Shown here one piece after another: positions 6,316 through 7,611 of a stretch of DNA of 7,611 nucleotides. Where the stretch lies: the NCBI GenBank assembly GCA_030605305.1, contig JAUWIO010000024.1:1-7611 (forward strand), given 5' to 3'. The notes below the pieces were generated by a model. It saw nothing but the letters and a program-made list of their open reading frames with translations, was not told the DNA's origin and ran no database searches. How positions within the stretch are numbered: position 1 is the first letter of the stretch; every line of letters begins with the position of its first letter. A program made the position numbers and the translations under genes. Source of the DNA: Actinomycetes bacterium (GTDB lineage Bacteria; Actinomycetota; Aquicultoria; CAJVYJ01; JAUVQD01).

Positions 6316-7092
6316 ATGGAAGGAAGTCTCACAGGTTTCTCTCTTAAAGAGGTGTTCGAGATGCTGGGCGCGACGCATAAGACCGGTATCTTGGAAGTGA
6401 CCGGGGTTCACGATGAAGACGGTCGGGCCTGCTTTCGCGACGGGCTGCTCTACTGGGCGCAAGCGCAAGCGCAAGCAGGGGAAGACGACAGTCGCGGTCG
6501 CCTCAAGGAGCGGATAGAAGATTCGGTCTTTGAGATCTTCGAATGGGAGAGCGACGCCTATAGATTCAGTGCCGGCGAGACGATCGACAAAGGCGGGAAG
6601 ACCGAACTTCAAGTGGAAGCGGTCCTGGCCGATCTCTCCAAGCGCCATGCGGAGTGGGTCGAGATACGCAAAGAGAACCCATCGATGCGGGCCAAGATCG
6701 GCATGATCTCGAAGGTGGAAGCCGAAGCAGTGACGCTCACCCGCGAGCAGTGGGAAGTCGTGGCGTCGATAGGCCAAAGCGCGACTGTCGAAGACTTGCG
6801 GGTACAGCTCAAGTACAGCCCGCTCACTATGTGCCGGACCCTATGTGAGATGAGCAAAGCCGGTTTGATACGGTGCTTGGGTGAGATCGAAGAAGCGGAA
6901 CCCATTACCGGGAAGGTCAAATCAGCATCAAAGAAGGATGCCGGCAGCAAGAAGTATATCCGGCGCAGCCTTGTAACCGATCAAGAGGCGGCAGACGCGG
7001 TGCCGGCGGAGTGGTCCAGTTACTACCAGATGCTCGACTCTAGAAAAGAGAGCGTTGAAGCTGGTGGGGCCGTGGCCGTTAAGAAACACTAA
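6316..7092 (+). CDS. DUF4388 (PATAN-like) protein with C-terminal helix-turn-helix
   Basis: A 258-residue cytoplasmic protein. Residues 1-110 are a DUF4388 domain with the typical opening MEGSLTGFSLKEVFEMLG, then KTGILEVTG, ACFRDGLLYWA and a helical part (RLKERIEDSVFEIFEW). Residues 141-187 (LTREQWEVVASIGQSATVED and on to KAGLI) resemble a winged-helix segment often found behind DUF4388. The tail from about 200 is Lys/Ala-rich and looks unstructured. An AQAQAQ insert (48-53) is encoded by a three-unit hexanucleotide repeat. I chose ATG 6316: GGGAGG is nine bases before it and the family starts at this point; GTG 6313 is possible, and TTG 6307 directly abuts the ribosome binding site. PATAN/DUF4388 proteins are linked to gliding and pilus control in other bacteria, which fits the pilin gene that follows. 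Its exact role is unknown. Confidence 0.85.
   Translation: MEGSLTGFSLKEVFEMLGATHKTGILEVTGVHDEDGRACFRDGLLYWAQAQAQAGEDDSRGRLKERIEDSVFEIFEWESDAYRFSAGETIDKGGKTELQVEAVLADLSKRHAEWVEIRKENPSMRAKIGMISKVEAEAVTLTREQWEVVASIGQSATVEDLRVQLKYSPLTMCRTLCEMSKAGLIRCLGEIEEAEPITGKVKSASKKDAGSKKYIRRSLVTDQEAADAVPAEWSSYYQMLDSRKESVEAGGAVAVKKH
6457..6474 (+). repeat. Three tandem GCGCAA units inside the DUF4388 gene
   Basis: Three exact copies of GCGCAA encode Ala-Gln three times (residues 48-53), followed by a further GCA. Unit gain or loss would keep the frame, so this could vary loop length but not switch the gene off. Confidence 0.8.
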
Positions 7093-7103
7093 ATTTTTTT
7101 AGT
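7088..7103. repeat. AT-only short inverted repeat at the end of the DUF4388 gene
   Basis: ACTAAA, four T, TTTAGT: a perfect 6-bp dyad that includes the TAA stop and a run of seven T. Pairing would be weak. It may help transcript release before the pilin promoter, or be an upstream A/T tract that boosts that promoter. Confidence 0.3.
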
Positions 7104-7108
7104 TGACA
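7103..7108 (+). promoter_or_regulatory. Perfect -35 hexamer before the pilin gene
   Basis: TTGACA lies directly after an A/T-rich tract (7088-7102). The -10 is unclear: GTTAAC or TTAACA fall at 17 or 18 bases spacing and match poorly, while TACAGT (7122-7127) is too close. A promoter needing an activator, or one occupied by a repressor, would fit, because the 17-bp element lies in the spacer region. Confidence 0.45.
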
Positions 7109-7111
7109 ATC

Positions 7112-7128
7112 GCACAATGAGTACAGTT
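7112..7128 (+). promoter_or_regulatory. 17-bp shared element, copy C (toward the pilin gene)
   Basis: GCACAATGAGTACAGTT, identical at 16 of 17 positions to copy A, 1.8 kb away in the XRE/M28 intergenic region. It begins four bases after the -35 hexamer TTGACA, inside what would be the promoter spacer, and ends 42 bases before the pilin start. A bound protein here should directly affect pilin transcription. Confidence 0.55.
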
Positions 7129-7170
7129 AACAGCACTAAATGTGAAACTAAACGAAAGGGGGTGATTCAA

Positions 7171-7326
7171 ATGCTTAATATCCTAAGAAGGGAAGAAGGC
7201 GCGACCGCAGTCGAATACGGGATCATGGTTGCTCTTATCGCCGCGGCGGTAGTCGTATCAGTCAGCCTCATCGGCATCCAACTGAACACCGTTTTCACCG
7301 GTGTCGTCAACACGCTCGGTGGCTGA
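7171..7326 (+). CDS. flp: Flp/Fap-type (Tad) pilin precursor
   Basis: A 51-residue prepilin of the Flp family, type IVb, the structural subunit of thin Tad pili used for adhesion and surface colonisation. A short basic leader (MLNILRREEG) ends in the glycine cut by the prepilin peptidase. The mature protein starts ATAVEYG, with the family's hallmark Glu at +5 and Tyr at +6, and continues into one hydrophobic helix (IMVALIAAAVVVSVSLIGI), then a short tail VFTGVVNTLGG. The length is normal for Flp pilins. AAAGGGGGTGATT ends three bases before ATG 7171 and is an almost full anti-16S match, which decides the start against an in-frame ATG at 7117. The very strong ribosome binding site fits an abundant structural protein. 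No Tad assembly gene is visible in the window; they may lie to the right. Confidence 0.92.
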   Translation: MLNILRREEGATAVEYGIMVALIAAAVVVSVSLIGIQLNTVFTGVVNTLGG

Positions 7327-7343
7327 TCGAATGGCTAGATAAG

Positions 7344-7380
7344 GGGCGCCCGCACGTCACAGGAGTGGGTGCGGGCGCTC
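7344..7380 (+). terminator. Strong GC-rich hairpin after the pilin gene
   Basis: GCGCCCGCAC (7346-7355) pairs perfectly with GTGCGGGCGC (7369-7378) around a 13-base loop. A G-U pair and a further G-C pair extend the stem to 12 bp. It begins 17 bases after the pilin stop. No U tract follows (AAGGGCC), so it is not a classical intrinsic terminator. It may be a partial terminator or an RNA-protecting 3' structure that keeps pilin mRNA more abundant than downstream messages. Confidence 0.65.
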
Positions 7381-7384
7381 AAGG

Positions 7385-7450
7385 GCCAAGAGGATCAGGC
7401 GATTCCCGATAATCTCGAGCGGCTTGGCTACCGCCGAGTATCAGGAATCG
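7385..7450 (+). ncRNA. Structured leader RNA candidate, long imperfect hairpin
   Basis: CGATTCC (7400-7406) pairs with GGAATCG (7444-7450), GATA (7408-7411) with TATC (7439-7442), CTCG (7414-7417) with CGAG (7435-7438) and GCGG (7419-7422) with CCGC (7431-7434). This gives about 19 pairs with one mismatch and two small bulges, closed by the loop CTTGGCTA. The loop's CTTGGC is the exact complement of GCCAAG at 7385-7390. The structure sits about 30 bases before the next start codon, so it is a candidate cis-regulatory leader. It matches no riboswitch class that I recognise. Confidence 0.4.
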
Positions 7451-7480
7451 GTACAGGCTGAAAGACAGGGAGTGAACGAA

Positions 7481-7611
7481 ATGAAGGCTGGCAAAGGAGA
7501 TCTCAGAGGTGATCACAACGGCATCACGCTTTTGTGGTTGGCCGGCGGACGGGATTTCCAGCGTCGGCAGGCGAAGCTGCCGGTATTGATGACGGCCGAA
7601 TGCCGGATCGA
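7481..7611 (+). CDS. Unrecognised protein, N-terminal 43 codons only (runs off right edge)
   Basis: An open frame starts at ATG 7481 with GGGAG eight bases upstream and stays open to the window end; the other two plus frames contain stops. It begins MKAGKGDLRGDHNG, continues ITLLWLAGGRDFQRRQ and then AKLPVLMTAECRI. The last part, RRQAKLPVLMTAECRI, loosely resembles the opening of PilZ domains (basic residues, then a beta strand), but the RxxxR c-di-GMP motif is not properly present and the match is too short to name. GTG at 7472 is an in-frame alternative start. Its position after the pilin gene suggests a pilus-linked or regulatory role, which is inference from context only. Confidence 0.5.
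   Translation, partial: MKAGKGDLRGDHNGITLLWLAGGRDFQRRQAKLPVLMTAECRI

Noticed and set aside
6172..6777. 201-codon minus-strand open frame opposite the ImmA and DUF4388 genes
   Set aside because: It overlaps two genes with clear family motifs on the plus strand and shows no domain itself.
7088..7103. AT-only dyad as an intrinsic terminator of the DUF4388 gene
   Set aside because: The stem is six pairs, only one of them G-C, far too weak for a hairpin terminator; kept only as a repeat.
7117..7326. Longer 69-residue pilin start at ATG 7117
   Set aside because: It has no ribosome binding site, lies inside the promoter element, and would give an atypically long leader. ATG 7171 has a near-ideal site and the family's normal leader length.
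7400..7450. c-di-GMP riboswitch upstream of a pilus-linked gene
   Set aside because: The conserved core bases and the tetraloop/receptor layout of class I, and the layout of class II, are not recognisable; only a stem with a possible alternative pairing is visible.

Overview
The window looks like chromosomal DNA from a moderately GC-rich, probably Gram-positive bacterium. A deep-branching Actinomycetota is my best guess. The basis is strong AGGAGG-type ribosome binding sites, several GTG starts, an Flp/Tad-type pilin, a DUF4388 protein, a secreted COG4880-type beta-propeller protein and an fn3 protein with an actinobacterial-looking C-terminal domain. The lineage is inference; no rRNA or marker gene is present. 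I see no transposase, integrase, tRNA or CRISPR array.

Left half (1-5196, all minus strand). In transcription order this holds a membrane-anchored M28 zinc aminopeptidase, a broken fn3 / sugar-binding-like gene, a 694-residue exported beta-propeller protein, a SanA-like DUF218 protein, a small exported protein resembling the C-terminal domain of the anti-sigma factor RskA, and the first 29 codons of an unrecognised gene that runs off the left edge. Nearly all carry export or membrane signals, so this is an envelope or extracellular cluster. Gaps are 13 to 29 bases within the M28-fn3 pair and within the propeller-SanA-RskA group, so those are likely co-transcribed.

Centre (5197-5392). A divergent intergenic region separates the minus-strand block from the plus-strand block. 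It carries two copies of a 17-bp element, a perfect 7-5-7 inverted repeat and a possible 14-codon leader ORF.

Right half (5393-7611, plus strand). An XRE-family HTH regulator is followed 14 bp later by an ImmA/IrrE-type zinc peptidase, the classic repressor/anti-repressor protease pair. Next come a DUF4388 (PATAN-like) protein with a C-terminal helix-turn-helix, an Flp-type prepilin with a textbook prepilin-peptidase site, a strong GC-rich hairpin, a second large structured stretch, and the start of an unrecognised CDS at the right edge.

How the parts may work together: the 17-bp element GCACAATKAGTACAGTT occurs upstream of the M28 gene, upstream of the pilin gene and, in a more diverged copy, just upstream of the XRE regulator, each time pointing toward its gene. 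This suggests a small regulon in which an XRE/ImmA switch controls Flp pilin production and an envelope peptidase, with the DUF4388 protein as a possible pilus-control factor. This is the most interesting reading of the window, and it is a hypothesis built on sequence pattern only.
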